Positions 1-10,604 are shown, counted from the first letter of the stretch. The stretch: 30,604 nt of DNA from Phellopilus nigrolimitatus (GCA_021029095.1 JAJOHG010000308.1:1-30604); one strand, 5' to 3'. Made by a program: numbers and translations. The notes: generated from the letters alone by a model not told the origin.

Positions 1-61
1 AGGACAACTCGAGTGGAGGCTGAAAATAACCTTGACAGAGCCGTTATCATTTGTGCTTTCG

Positions 62-69
62 TATAAAAG
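62..69 (+). promoter_or_regulatory. TATA box of unit 1
   Basis: TATAAAAG lies in a block conserved in all array copies. It is followed 32 bp later by the ATG of a short ORF. Confidence 0.5.
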
Positions 70-100
70 CGACGCTTAAACGTTAGTCTTAAATTAGATC

Positions 101-223
101 ATGATATTGATCGGGATGCGGTCTGAATACGACTGTATTTGCGATGAGGGAGGTCCGCACGAGGCCGGACAGTTACAGCTTCTTCGCACTGCTTTTGTCA
201 TTGTTCGCCGTCTTGATAAGTAA
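101..223 (+). CDS. Short ORF after unit TATA box, copy 1
   Basis: A 40-codon ORF starts at the first ATG after the unit TATA box and reads MILIGMRSEYD at its start. The related copy in unit 2 shares the start and the CICDE and QLQLLRT stretches. The copies in units 3 and 4 share the first six residues and then diverge by frame. It could be a real small protein, the first exon of a degraded gene, or chance. No family is recognised. Confidence 0.2.
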   Translation: MILIGMRSEYDCICDEGGPHEAGQLQLLRTAFVIVRRLDK

Positions 224-899
224 TCGAAAGGAGAAAACCATCCTTCTGCGAACCTTTTGGTCCGGTCAGTAAGATCATAAGGGCCCAGAAAGAAACTAGG
301 ATGTTGAACAAGCCACTGCGGGAGAGGGGATAGAGGTCTTTTGCTACTAATCGCCCCGCTTGAAACCGAACGTTCGTTGGAATGATAATAAGCGAGTGGC
401 GCGAGAACAATCGACTAATGCACGTAGATGGCCGATTCGTCATGGCGTCTAGCGAGCTTGTCAAGCATTTTCTTTAAGTGATACTGTCGTGGGTGTGGCC
501 TGAAGTTTCTCAAGTAGAGTGCCTTGAGTTCTAACAATTTTCGTGCACGCAGCACTCATGGTGGGCGCAATAGGGTGGGTGCATGCTGGCTGTGAGTGGG
601 AGGAAGGTCCGAGCTGCCCTTTAGCAAGAAGGCACCGACAGAGCACTTTTTGTCTGTGTTGGTCCACGAGAAACGAAAGGACATGATGCGTAATTCTTCC
701 GTATATGGAAGTCGTTACACTGTGTTACGGCTGTGCTATGCTACGCTTCTTTTGATTATTAATGCTTGCTACTTTAAGAATATGCCGAAATATCGGGACT
801 TGGCAGAGTGCCTGCTAAGCAAGAGGAATGTTTGATCCAAGCGTAGCCTCGCGTTGAGATTTGCTCTCTGTTTGAAAGCAAAAGAACTCTTATAAAGTA

Positions 900-1560
900 A
901 CGTTACGATCTTCGATACGCCGCTGTCCGACGCTTCCGCAATCCCGTCGTCCTTCGAGGAGGCCGCTCAGGAGCTCGCGGTCTTTGCATACGTGCTGTGC
1001 GACAACGCGCTTTCGTACAAGAACACGCGTACAGCACCCTTCCACATTACGCGCTGCGAAGGAAGCTCTCGCCCAAACTTGGGGGGCCGATCTTTAGGCG
1101 TGTGCTGGGTAAGGGGACCCGCTTACAACTGAAAATTCACTACATATAAAATTCAACTGCGCACCGCGGCACTGTCTCAAGGACGGAGTGATATGGCTGC
1201 AAAGATACTACAAATATACCTCGAGAGGATGGAGAATTTTATCGTGTATAAGCCGCCGCGTGAAGTAAGTAAAGATGGGATTCGTCGGGAAGGACGCCAC
1301 GACGCCCGAGCGACAAAAGTCACTACAGATGTTTAGGCCGGAAGAGGCTGCATCGAGCTTATCAACACAGGACCAAAGTACGGCCAACAGTAACGTCCCC
1401 AATCCTGCCGTGCCCGCTGGAAAGTCAGCCTCGGCTCTACCATCTCGCCAAGCTTCACTCTCCAAAGAGACATTACTCATCATCGAAGTCAAACATCGGT
1501 GTATGTTGGACTCACAAGGCCCGTGGGCAAGACAGTTATTGCAGAACGAGTAGAAACGAA
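900..1560 (+). other. Conserved segment of unknown identity, unit 1 copy
   Basis: This segment is shared with unit 2 (about 5390-5900) and unit 3 (about 9440-10080). One frame of its first part reads IFDTPLSDASAIP, then a stretch ending ELAVFAYVLCDNAL; the same frame is kept in all three units. A later frame contains GKDATTPERQKSL. The frames do not connect into one gene by introns I could define, so this is probably a degraded plus-strand gene. The N-terminal part present in units 2 and 3 (about 60 codons upstream) is missing here. The family was not recognised. Confidence 0.35.
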
Positions 1561-1659
1561 GTTCCGGCCGCTTCCCAACTTGCGAGCGCTTTTAGGAAGG
1601 AGTCTTAAGTGTCGGAAGAAGCTTCAGATTACGTTTCAAATTTGATAATTCAAACTTCG

Positions 1660-2050
1660 CGAAAGATGGATGGTCTGCCTATGGAGAAGATGTATGAAGT
1701 ATGGGACTGGTGTAAGCAAGTCTGGAAATGAAATAGAGGTGGGAGTCTAAATGTGGGCGTTTACATACATGCAAGCTGATATTATCTGCTTTTCATGAGC
1801 CTTGAACCAAAGCGAAGGTGGGGCATTTTGTACATCGTCAAAGACAAGCCTGATCCTCAAAGAAGGTGGTTATAATATCACAATCATGGCATACGCAGAT
1901 CTACACGCAAATTGTGCACCGTTCCATTACTTGACTTCGGCGTCCATACTGCAGATTATTATGTACAGTTACATGCAGGGTAAAGCATCGATAAAATCTG
2001 GAAAAATCCAGACATCAGTCGACCAATCAAATGTTTTGCCTTTATGAAGA
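1660..2050. other. Array segment shared by all units, no gene recognised
   Basis: Matches about 6650-6890 in unit 2 and about 10190-10570 in unit 3. A plus-strand reading contains EGGYNIT and ADLHAN, with a common stop at 2045-2047. The reading is not of equal length in the three copies and no domain is recognised. It lies just downstream of the 3' end of the minus-strand membrane protein gene and may be its 3' flank. Confidence 0.25.
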
Positions 2051-2084
2051 AGGTTCCAGGACCGCACCTTGAACACCGGCAAAT

Positions 2085-3769
2085 CTAAGAGGGTCGAGTA
2101 CCAGACGACTCTGAGCGGAGGACGCTTTGGAAATGCATATCACTCATGGCTGCTAGCATAGTGTCAGAGCCTCCGTTCAAGCCTCTTTCCGCTACCTCAT
2201 GCAAATTGAAGAGGAGCCGACTTCCGAGGACGCAGAGAAGGGAGGCATTGGAAAACCCAGACACCAGGCTCTTGAAAAGCCCTCCGTCTAACCAGTACGA
2301 CATCAAACTCGCAATGTCACAAGCAATCACGCTGTCAGAGAGATTTTAGAGCAACTGTAAGTAGGATATAAATGTTGGAGGATGAATACAGAGACAACGA
2401 ACACGAAGAAATAAACCACTTGGTCCCTGACGAGGACGGATATCAATTTGGACCGGTGGAAACCCTTCGATAGCCTGCAGAGTTTTGTAGCTTCATGTAT
2501 CACCAAAGCTAAAAGAACAAGCTCGAATATGAGGGGTACAACCCTAGAAAGATGTGAGTTGCCTCCGAGTCCCTTGAAGGTGAGCGATCTAAGTTGGAGA
2601 ACTGACCAATATAAAGTGGCCCAAATTTGTTGGAATTCCCCATTGCTTCCGCATTCAGATGCGCCATTTGCGAACGCTAGGCCGACTGAGATTCTTCAGT
2701 AAAGGGCCCTAACTAGAGTGAATATGAACTTACCTTTAAGTGAAATCTCGATATATAAAAGAATGGCAAACATCAACGCAGCCTCTAAAACGAAGAGTGC
2801 CGAAAGACCGCGAGCTATCCTCCTGTCTGAAGAAGGTGATGAAAACGTTTTCTCTTGCTAATTTCCGGGCACAAACCTCCGGAGAAAAAAGCGAGGACTC
2901 TCAATAGAAGAATGTCTGTAATATCTGTCATTCAGCGAAGGGTATATGTCTAATTTGATTTGCACTTGCAGTCAATCAGAAGTATTCCAATCATTCCTTT
3001 ATTTGACCGTTAAGTAGATGAGCGATCAAAACAATTTGAACAGCAACTTACCGGCTACCTGGTGGGTCCACTCGTCAAAACGGCCTATCAGCAACCATTG
3101 ATGAAAATGAGAATCATGATTTGTCGAATAAGGGTATCGGAAGCCTACAGCTATTATCTTTTGTAAATCGTCGAGGAAAACAAACGAGAAGTGGTGAAAA
3201 ATCACTTACTCAGTGTTGCTGATAGGGAAGTAGGCTAATTATAAGAGTGATCTAAGCATCTGCGCTCTGCAAAGTATGCGCAGACACGACCTACTATCTA
3301 TATCCACTAAGGCCGCATATAATCCAATAAAACGATTCTGTGGTGTTATTCCGGGGTTGGATATCAATTGCAAAAGGGGAAACAGCGTATGTTGAGCGAC
3401 CTCACCAAGAAGAACACCCAAGAAGAAAGTTTTCGGGGAGAACTCTGATGAAAGAACTCCATTCGTGACATTCGTTGCGCCAAATCACTTGTCAACAGCT
3501 TACCCAGAAGTATTTAACCTACACATCGTGCAAATGTGTGAACCACCGCCATGGGAATGAGACTGACAAACTGACCTCCTTTTCAAATGTTATTACTGCG
3601 GGATAGGTATTGGTACTACACCCAGTTACTCGTTGAAGAACTTTGGGACTCAACTAATATCATAGACAAGAAGAGACGTAGCTGCGAACCGACAGTATTT
3701 TTCCATAGTTAAGGAAAACAAGTCCCCAATCTGAGCGGGTATATCGCCATTATTGCCTTCAGTTGACAT
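2085..3769 (-). pseudogene. DUF6533-type seven-helix membrane protein, array copy 1 (gene or pseudogene)
   Basis: Reading the minus strand from ATG 3769: exon 1 encodes MSTEGNNGD through CRFAATSLLVYDI. Then come a short exon (ITFEKE), a 15-nt exon (VKYFW), an exon (SSPRKLSSWVFFL) and an exon starting NRFIGLYAALVDID. This is the N-terminal DUF6533 signature (YD, E-V, then RY after the second helix). Later exons give RRIARGLSALFVLEAALMF, GLAFANGASECGSNGE, then VPLIFELVLLALV, VLVRDQVVYFFVF, and the last exon with SNASLLCVLGSRLLFNL, ending at stop 2085. The junctions around the third helix (about 3080-3240) and before the last exon could not be put in frame, so it may be broken. Proteins of this family are predicted receptors of unknown ligand in the fungal membrane. 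Confidence 0.6.
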
Positions 3770-3877
3770 ATTGCTGTATAATTTGATCTTAAAAGTCAAT
3801 AATGTCGTTCGTACAAGGGACAACCTGAGTGGAGGCCGAAAGAAACCTTGACAGAGCCGTTATCATTTGTGCTTTCG

Positions 3878-3885
3878 TATAAAAG
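3878..3885 (+). promoter_or_regulatory. TATA box of unit 2, divergent from copy 1 membrane gene
   Basis: TATAAAAG lies 109 bp from the start codon of the minus-strand membrane protein gene of unit 1, on the opposite strand. The space between is a possible shared divergent promoter. Confidence 0.45.
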
Positions 3886-3911
3886 CGACGCCTGAACGTT
3901 TCACTGAAATT

Positions 3912-4031
3912 ATGATGTTGATCGAAATGCGGTCCTATGACTGTATTTGCGATGAAAGAACTCCTCACAAGCCCGAACAGTTGCAGCTTCTTCGCACTGG
4001 TTTTGTCAATGTTCGCTGTCCTGATAAGTAA
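3912..4031 (+). CDS. Short ORF after unit TATA box, copy 2
   Basis: A 39-codon ORF starts MMLIEMRSYDCICDE and ends before a TAA at 4029-4031. It shares QLQLLRT and the end DK with the unit 1 copy. The open frame survives in copies that otherwise differ by indels, which may hint at coding, but the size makes chance quite possible. No family is recognised. Confidence 0.2.
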   Translation: MMLIEMRSYDCICDERTPHKPEQLQLLRTGFVNVRCPDK

Positions 4032-4266
4032 TCGAAGGGAGAAAGCCATCCTTTTGCGAGCCCTTTGGTCCGGTCCGGCCCGACCTATATCGCCCCGACG
4101 AAGACATAAGATATTGTAGTGGAACTGTATCGATTCGCATTTGTCCGCGACAAAGACGCGTTCGTAATGTGTATTTCACATGCGTAACGTTAGTATCGAA
4201 TGCGTTTCCGGGCGCTCAACAAACATAACAACTGTCGGTAGACTTAGCTTGATTCTGGAGATGTCC

Positions 4267-5087
4267 TTATGCTTCGACAAACAAGTCCGTGAACTTGTCA
4301 ATGGGCAGATCGAGGAACGTCTCCGTGTTCGTCACCGTTTCCAAAACCCTGTGTCCGTTCTCGTCAGATCTTCACAGCCGATCAGACAGGACAGAATGGG
4401 AGGGCCCCACTCCTTTTGGCGCGTCTCGTTGAAGTGCGGCCTGATGTGGTTCTCGAACTTGCGCATGAACAGCGGCGGGCCCTGCGCGCGGCGGCGCTTG
4501 TGGCCGATTGGGTACTCGACCGCGACCTCGTCGAGCACCGTGCCGCCCGCGAGCGCGAGCGTGATCGCGTTCCCGATCGAGCGCTTCGCGGGGTCATGGT
4601 AATTCGCGCTGAAGCGCGCGTCCTGCGGGTCGGCGTTGGTGTCGGAATTGGGTGGGGGTTAGGTGGTTGGACTTTGGGGCGGGGTCAGGGGGGGGAAAGA
4701 GAATGGTGAACTAGGACTCGGAGTTGAGCTCGCCGAAGATGAGCGGGTAGGCGACCATGTAGTTGATGTCGTGGCTGAAATCGACGTGGTTAGCAGAAGA
4801 AGAAGGCAGGGAAGAGGGAGAGCGCGCACTCGTGGACGGCGAAGTTGTGCAGTCCGCTCTTCTTGTTGTCTGCCCTTCTTGTTGATGATGCACATCGCGG
4901 CCTGCTGCGTGCGGATGCGCACGGCCTGGATGTCGTCCGCGGACAGGCCGTGCGCCTTGAGCTGCGCGTGCAGCGTGTGCGCGGCCTCGACGGCGATCTG
5001 CGCGCGCGAGAGCCCAAGCAGGGCGGACACGACCGCGGCGGAAGCGAGCCCTGGACCTCGTGCGCGCCGTGCACTGTCACGTCGCAC
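4267..5087 (-). pseudogene. 2-methylcitrate dehydratase (PrpD family), 3' fragment
   Basis: The minus strand encodes the C-terminal part of a PrpD-type 2-methylcitrate dehydratase, an enzyme of propionyl-CoA breakdown. Seen in order: AQIAVEAAHTLHAQL, IRTQQAAMCIINKK, LHNFAVHE, then after an intron (about 4756-4811) HDINYMVAYPLIFGEL, then ARFSANYHDPAKRSIGNA and GGTVLDEVAVEYPIGHKRRR, and a last exon ending KFTDLFVEA at stop 4267. The N-terminal half is absent: at about 5088 the sequence returns to array unit sequence. A 16-bp tandem duplication at 4853-4884 shifts the frame between IINKK and LHNF. Truncation plus frameshift make this a pseudogene. Its GC content is much higher than that of the surrounding array. 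Confidence 0.8.
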
Positions 5088-5316
5088 AGTTCCTCGTGAG
5101 CCTTCTCGTTTGTATCTTACCTCTTATTTTCTTTCCTCTGCGTGCAAGACCTTCTATCATTTTTTTTCTGTGATCTCCTGGACGTAAGGTACACGTTAAC
5201 ATAAAATCTGTGCTAATCCTGTAGCTGACTTCGCGACGCGAGCAGCTGCGCTCATACTCCGTGAATCCCGCCTCCGGATGTGAAGACGGTGTCTGTTCGA
5301 CCTGACCTCAAAGCGC

Positions 5317-5900
5317 ATGAGTGAACTTGCCTCGGGAAAAGCTTCCCATCCCAGCCAGCAGTTCATGCGCAAAGCGCTTGAAAGCATTATTACCGCAATC
5401 TTCGATGCGCCGCTGTCCGATGCCTCCGCAATCCCGCCGTCTTTCGTGGAGGCCGCGCAGGAGCTCGCGGTCTTTGCATACATGCTGTGCGACAATGCGC
5501 TCCCGTACAAGAACACATGTACAGCGTCCTTCCCCATTACGTGCTGCGGGGGAAGCTCTCGCCCAAGCTGAGGGAGTCGATCTCCAGGCGCATGTGGGGG
5601 CAAGGGGGCCCGCTTACAACAGGAAATTCACTACGCATAGAATCCAGCTCCGCATCACGACACACTGTTTAGACGGAATGATATGGCTGCAAAGATACTA
5701 CAAATATCGCTCAAGAGAATATAGAATTCTACCGTGTATAAGCTGCTGCGCGAAGTACTTAAAGATGGGATTCGTCGGGAAGGACGCGACGCCCGAGCGA
5801 CAAAAGTCACTACAGATGTTTAGGTTGGAAGAGGCCGCATCGAGCTTATCAACTCAGGACCTAAGTACGGCTAACAATAACGTCCCAAGCCTGCTCGTGC
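5317..5900 (+). other. Conserved segment of unknown identity, unit 2 copy
   Basis: Counterpart of 9361-9900 in unit 3 and, in part, of 900-1400 in unit 1. One frame reads SELASGKASHPSQQFMRKA, then IFDAPLSDASAIPPSF and ELAVFAYMLCDNALPYKNT. After about 5570 other frames take over (ATPERQKSLQMF near 5800). It is probably a decayed plus-strand gene of the array unit. The family was not recognised. Confidence 0.35.
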
Positions 5901-5904
5901 GCAC

Positions 5905-6640
5905 TTGGTTCTACCACCTCGCCAAACTCTACTCTCCGAGCGAATGAAAGCACACACATTGCATACCTGGGATGGCGACCGGCGACCCGCACGTCGTCGC
6001 GAAGCTCCTCTTCTTCCTCGCTCCCAAGACGCGCGCCATCGATCACCCAGTGCACCCCTTTAGCGGACACGCAGGCGGGCATGTTCCGATGTGTGCGCGC
6101 TCAGCCGGCGCACGGCCGTGCAGCGTACGATCGGGCTCAGGCCGCGCCTTTCCAGCAGCTCCCGTGCCTGAACACATCGGAAATTCCCTCCCATACACAT
6201 GCCTCCACCTCCAGCCCGTCCGTGAGTAGCCCGGCCGGTCCATCGGGGAGCAACATCGCCGTCTCGAGCAACGGCGGCAATGGCGGCGGGTCGTGCTGCC
6301 TCCCGCCCGACCCCGCGGTTACGTACGTTGTGATGCTCTGCATGGGCAGCGCAGACCTGCGCCGTGCGCAGCGAAAGCAACGGGCACGGGCATAGGCACC
6401 ACCGCGACGCGCTCCCCGCGGACATGACGCCAATCTACGCGGATGGCAGCATGCCGCACTTTTTTCTCCCGCTCCCTCCCGCTCCTCCTTCTTCTTCACC
6501 CCGCTCGTCCCGTGCGTCCGCCCACACCGTTCATGATACACTTTCCCTCTGTCCCAGCCGCTCTCCCTAATCCAAGATTTCTGAATAATGACTTCCAAAC
6601 ATCTTGCGCCGCCCGATTTCAAGCTAACTCGGGTGCTTTG
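5905..6640. other. GC-rich insert in unit 2, not identified
   Basis: This block interrupts the array at the point where units 1 and 3 continue with sequence after CCTGCCCGTGC. It is GC-rich, with readable frames on both strands (for example MATGDPHVVAKLLFFLAPKT from 5972 and a serine-, glycine- and asparagine-rich stretch near 6220-6290). No domain or splice structure was recognised. The composition resembles exonic DNA of GC-rich genes such as the PrpD fragment nearby, so it may be another captured gene piece. Confidence 0.4.
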
Positions 6641-6922
6641 CACTCAAAATGAATTTGAAAGTAGTGCATTTTGTACATTTGTCAAAAACAAGCCAGCTCT
6701 TTAAAGAAGGTGGCTATAATATCACAATCACGGCATATGCAGATCTACATGAAAATTATGCATCATTACTGGACTTCGGCGTCCATGCTGCAGATTATTG
6801 TACGCAGTTACATGGTAAATTCTCTCGGATGAAATCTGGAAAAATCCAGACATCAGTCGACCAATCAAATGTTCTGCCTTTGTGAAGAAGGCTCCAGGAT
6901 CGCACCTTGAACGCTGGCAAAT

Positions 6923-8607
6923 CTAGAAGCGTCGAGTACCAGACGACTCTGAGCGGAGGACACTTTGGAAACGCATATCACTCATGGTTTCTAGCACAGT
7001 GTCAGAGCCTCCGTTCAAGTCTCTTTCCGCTACCTCATGCAAATTGAAGAGGAGCCGACTTCCGAGGACGCAAAGAAGGGATGCATTAGAAAAACCAGAC
7101 ACCAGGCCTCTGAAAAGCCCTCCGTCTAACCAGTAGGACATCAAACTCGCAATGTCACAAGCAATCACGCTGTCAGAGAGGTTTTAGAGCAACTGTAAGT
7201 AGGATATAAATGTTGGAGGATGAATACAGAGACAACGAACACGAAGAAATAAACCACTTGGTCCCTGACGAGGACGGATACCAATTTGGACCGGTGGAAA
7301 TCCTTCGATAGCCTGCAGAATTTTGTAGCTTCATGTATCACCAAAGCCAGGAGAACAAGCTCGAATATGAGGGGTACAACCCTGGAAAGATGTGAGTTTC
7401 CTCCAAGTCCCTTGAAGGTGAGCGATCTAAATTGGAGAACTGACCAATATACTGTAGCCCAAATTTGTTGGAACGCCCCATTGTTTACACAATCGGATAC
7501 GCCATCTTGGAATGCTAGGCCGACTGAGATTCTTCAGTAAAGGTTCCTGACTAGAATAAAAGGACTTACCCTTAAGTGATATCTCGATATATAAAAGAAT
7601 AGAAAACATCCACACAGCCTCTAAAACGAAGAGTGCCGAAAGACAGCGGGATATCCTCTTGTCTGAAGAAGGTGATGAAATCATTTTCTCTTGCTAATTC
7701 GCGGGCACAAACCTCCGGAGAAAAAAGCGAGGACTCTCAGTAGAAGAATGTCTGTAAGATCTGTTATTCAGCGGAGGGGATATATCTAGCTTGAATTGTA
7801 CTTGCAGTCAATCAAAAGTACTCCAATCATTCCTTTTTTTAATTATTAAGTAGAAGATTTGTCTTTTAAGATTAGCTTACCGGCTAGTTGGTGTGTCCAC
7901 GCGTAAAAAAGGCCTGTCAGCAACCATTGATCAGATCCCATGAAAATGAGAATCATGATTTGTCGAATACGGGTATCGAAAGCTTACAGCTATTATATTT
8001 TGTAAATCGTCGAGATGAACTAATGAGAATCGGTAGAAGTCACTTACCGAGAATTGTTAAAGGTAGGAAAGTAGGCTGATTATAAGCGTAATCTAAGCGT
8101 CTACGCTCTCCAAAGTATGCAAAAACACGACCCACTGTCTGTATCCACGATGGCCGCAAATAATCCAATATAACGATTCTGTGGTGTTATTCCGGGGTTG
8201 GATATCGAAAGGGGGAACGACATATGCTGAACAATCTCACCAAGAAGAATATCCAGGAAGAAAGTTTTCGGGGAGAGCTCTGATGAAGGAACTCCATTCG
8301 TGACATTCATTGCGCCGAATCACTTGCCAACAGCTTACCCAGAAGTATTTGACCTATGCATTGCACAAATGTGTGAATCACCGCCATGGGAATGAGACTG
8401 ACAAACTCACCTCCTTTTCAAATGTGATTACTGCGGGATAGGTATTGGTACTACCGATCAATAGTTACTCGTTGAAGAAATTGGAACTCAACTAATATCA
8501 TAGACAAGAAGAGACGTAGCTGCGAACCGACAATATTTTTCCAAAGTCATGAAAAACAAAGCATCGATCTGAGCGGCTATATCGCCATTGTTACCATCGG
8601 TTGCCAT
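6923..8607 (-). pseudogene. DUF6533-type seven-helix membrane protein, array copy 2 (gene or pseudogene)
   Basis: Start ATG at 8607. Exon 1 encodes MATDGNNGDIAAQIDALFF through YCRFAATSLLVYDI. Later exons mirror copy 1: ILLLRVLAFFSG joins KRISRCLSALFVLEAVWMF across an intron at about 7670-7725, followed by ILLYIEISLK. A W-V-V-P-L junction is made by an intron starting GTCAG at about 7447, then FELVLLALV, VLVRDQ and the final SNASLLCVLGSRLLFNLHE exon to stop 6923. The middle region (about 7880-8080) and the last junction are not resolved. As a predicted seven-helix protein it would sit in the plasma membrane; the ligand is unknown. Confidence 0.6.
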
Positions 8608-8703
8608 AATTTGATCTAAAATCCAATAGTGTCGTTCGTACAAGGACAACTCGAGTGGAGGCTGAGAATAACCTTGACAGAGCCGTTATCATTTGTGCTT
8701 TCG

Positions 8704-8711
8704 TATAAAAG
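8704..8711 (+). promoter_or_regulatory. TATA box of unit 3
   Basis: TATAAAAG lies 32 bp before the ATG of the 44-codon ORF and 97 bp from the divergent start codon of membrane gene copy 2. Confidence 0.45.
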
Positions 8712-8742
8712 CGACGCCTGAACGTTTCAGTGTAATTAGATC

Positions 8743-8877
8743 ATGATGTTGATCGAAATGCAGTCCTGGTTCGAGGTGTATATGATTGTACTTGCGATGA
8801 AAGAGGTTTTAACTCTTCACGAGGCCCGGATAGGTGCAGCTTCTTCGCACTGGTTTTATCATTGTTCGCCGTCTTGA
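8743..8877 (+). CDS. Short ORF after unit TATA box, copy 3
   Basis: A 44-aa ORF reads MMLIEMQSWFEVYMIVLAM at its start and has no obvious CaaX end. The unit 4 copy keeps WFEVY and the same frame for 39 codons. Units 1 and 2 lack the WFEV stretch and run in a different frame. A small protein or a first exon is possible. No family is recognised. Confidence 0.2.
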   Translation: MMLIEMQSWFEVYMIVLAMKEVLTLHEARIGAASSHWFYHCSPS

Positions 8878-8999
8878 TAAGTAATCGAAGGGAAAAAACC
8901 ATCCTCTTGCGAGCCTTTTGGTCCGGTCAGGAAGATCAAAGGGGCGCCAAAAAGAAACTAGGATGTTGAACAAGCCACTGCGGGAGAGGGAAGGGCTTG

Positions 9000-9016
9000 A
9001 AAAAAAAAAAAAAAAA
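9000..9016 (+). repeat. Poly(A) run of 17
   Basis: Uninterrupted run of A after GGGCTTG in unit 3. The matching place in unit 4 (about 12675) reads GGGCTTGAGTAGAG with no such run. It may be slippage or the scar of a retroposed insertion; no source sequence is recognised next to it. Confidence 0.5.
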
Positions 9017-9360
9017 CGACGTTACAATTTCTGACGTAGGCTGAATGTCATGGTCAACATTACAAAAAGTGTACAAAGAGCGTGGGAACATAGTTAGCCA
9101 CATGGCATCGCCACACGTCACACAGTTCTTCGTGAGCCTTCCCGTTCGTATCTTACCTCTTATTTTCTTTCCTCTGCATGCAAGGCCTTCTATTTTTTTT
9201 CCTCCTGTGATCTCCTGGACGTAAGGTACACGTTAATATGAAATCTGCGCTGATTTTGTAGCTGACTCCGCGACGCGGGCTTCCGCGAGCAGCTGCGCCT
9301 ATGCTCCGTGAATCCTGCCCCCGTATGTGAAGACGGTGTCTGTTCGACCTGACCTCAAAG

Positions 9361-10085
9361 CGCACGAGTGAACTTGCCTCTGGAAGAGCTTCCCATCCCA
9401 GCCAGCAGCTCATGCGCAAAGCACTTGAAAGCATCATTGCCGCAATCTTCGATACGCCGCTGTCCGACGCCTCTGCAATCCCGCCGGCCTTCGAGGAAGC
9501 CGCGCAGGAGCTTGCGGTCTTCGCATACATGCTGTGCGACAACGCGCTACCGCACAAGAGCACACGTACAGAGCTCTTCCACACTACGCGCTGCGAAGAA
9601 AGCTCTCGACCGAGCTGGGGGAGCCGATCTTCAGGCGCTGGGTAAGGGGGGCCGCTTACGACCGGAAATTCACTACGTATAATATACAACTCCGCACCAC
9701 GACACTGCTTATACGGAATAATATGGCTGCGAAGATACGGCAAATGTTGCGCGAGAGGATGGAAAACGCCGAGGATTCTATCATATATAACCGCTGCGCG
9801 AACTACTTAAAGTTGAGATTTGTCGGGAAGGACGCCGCGACGCCCGAACGACAGAAGTCACTGCATCGAGCTTATCGACTCGGACTAAGGCACGGCCAAC
9901 AATAACTTCCCCAAGCCTGCCCGTGCGCGCTGGGGAGTCAACCTCGGCTCTACCGCCAGACTCCACTCTCCGAAAAGACATTATTAGTTATATCTGTGTT
10001 ATCGTCATCAAAGTCAAACATCGGTGTATGTTGGACTCACAAGGCCCGTGGGCAAGACTGTTATTGCAGAACGAGTAGAAATGGA
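9361..10085 (+). other. Conserved segment of unknown identity, unit 3 copy
   Basis: Fullest copy of the plus-strand segment. One frame runs from SELASGRASHPSQQLMRKA through IFDTPLSDASAIPPAFEE to FAYMLCDNALPHKST. Another frame then gives LPHYALRRKLSTELGEPIF, later AAKIRQMLRERMENAEDSI and GKDAATPERQKSL. The change of frame near 9560 and the lack of clear splice signals suggest decay, or an intron I did not find. No family is recognised. Confidence 0.35.
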
Positions 10086-10604
10086 TTGTCGGACGACTCC
10101 CGACTTTGGAGTGCATTTATGAAGGAGTTTCAACTGTCGTAAGAAATTCCGGATTGGATATGTTCAAAATTGATCATTAAAACAACGTGAAAGATGGATG
10201 GTCTGCCTATGGAGAAGATGCATGAAGTATGGGACTGGTGCAGGCAAGTATGAAAATGAAATGGAGGTGGGAGCCTAGACGTGGGCGTTTACATACATGC
10301 AAGCTGATATTATCTGCTTTTCATGAGCCTTGAATCAAAGCGAAGGTGGGGCATTTTGTACATCGTCAAAGACAAGCCAGATCTTTAAAGAAGGTGGTTA
10401 TAATTTCATACGCAGATCTACATGCAAATTATGTACCGTTCCATTACTTGACTTCGGCGTCCATACAGCAGATTATTATGTACAGTTACATGCAGGGTAA
10501 AGCATCTCGGATAAAATCTGGAAAATTTCAGACATCAGTCGGCCAATTAGATGTTTTGCCTTTATGAAGAAGGTTCCAGGACCGCCCCTTGAACACCAGC
10601 AAAT

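Larger units (their letters stand above)
1..3815. repeat. Tandem array unit 1
   Basis: First copy of a large tandem unit; the window may start inside it. The start motif (AGGACAACTCGAGTGGAGG, then a TATA box) recurs at 3816, 8643 and 12356. The unit contains a short plus-strand ORF near its start, a plus-strand segment of unknown identity (about 900-1560), a further shared segment (about 1660-2050) and a minus-strand DUF6533-type membrane protein gene (2085-3769). Positions about 470-890 have no counterpart that I could match in units 2 and 3, and no gene was seen there. Copies differ by many substitutions and indels, so the array is not very recent. Confidence 0.85.
3816..8642. repeat. Tandem array unit 2, with GC-rich inserts
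   Basis: Second copy, about 1 kb longer than units 1 and 3. The extra length comes from two GC-rich blocks, about 4130-5087 (a PrpD fragment) and about 5905-6640 (not identified). They replace or interrupt sequence that is continuous in the neighbouring units. The rest aligns with unit 3: the segment at 5095-5900 matches 9120-9900, and 6650-8610 matches 10340-12310. It carries a DUF6533-type gene on the minus strand (6923-8607). Confidence 0.85.

Noticed and set aside
101..223. Lipopeptide pheromone precursor as identity of the short array ORF
   Set aside because: None of the four copies ends with a CaaX motif, which fungal mating pheromone precursors need.
2146..2349. Plus-strand frames over the last exon of the DUF6533-type genes
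   Set aside because: They are the complement of the conserved SNASLLCVLGSRLLFNL exon, which matches a known family pattern on the minus strand.
4382..5187. Long overlapping open frames on both strands in the GC-rich PrpD fragment
   Set aside because: GC-rich DNA lacks stops by chance. Only the minus-strand frames show PrpD motifs; the others are low-complexity arginine- and serine-rich reads.
5196..5603. Minus-strand frame over the conserved segment (also 9153-9743)
   Set aside because: Its length and residues are less consistent between units than the plus-strand frame, and no motif is recognised on either strand.
8936..9016. Poly(A) run as proof of a retrotransposon insertion
   Set aside because: No LINE- or SINE-like body, reverse transcriptase or target duplication is visible next to it. 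Slippage is enough to explain it.
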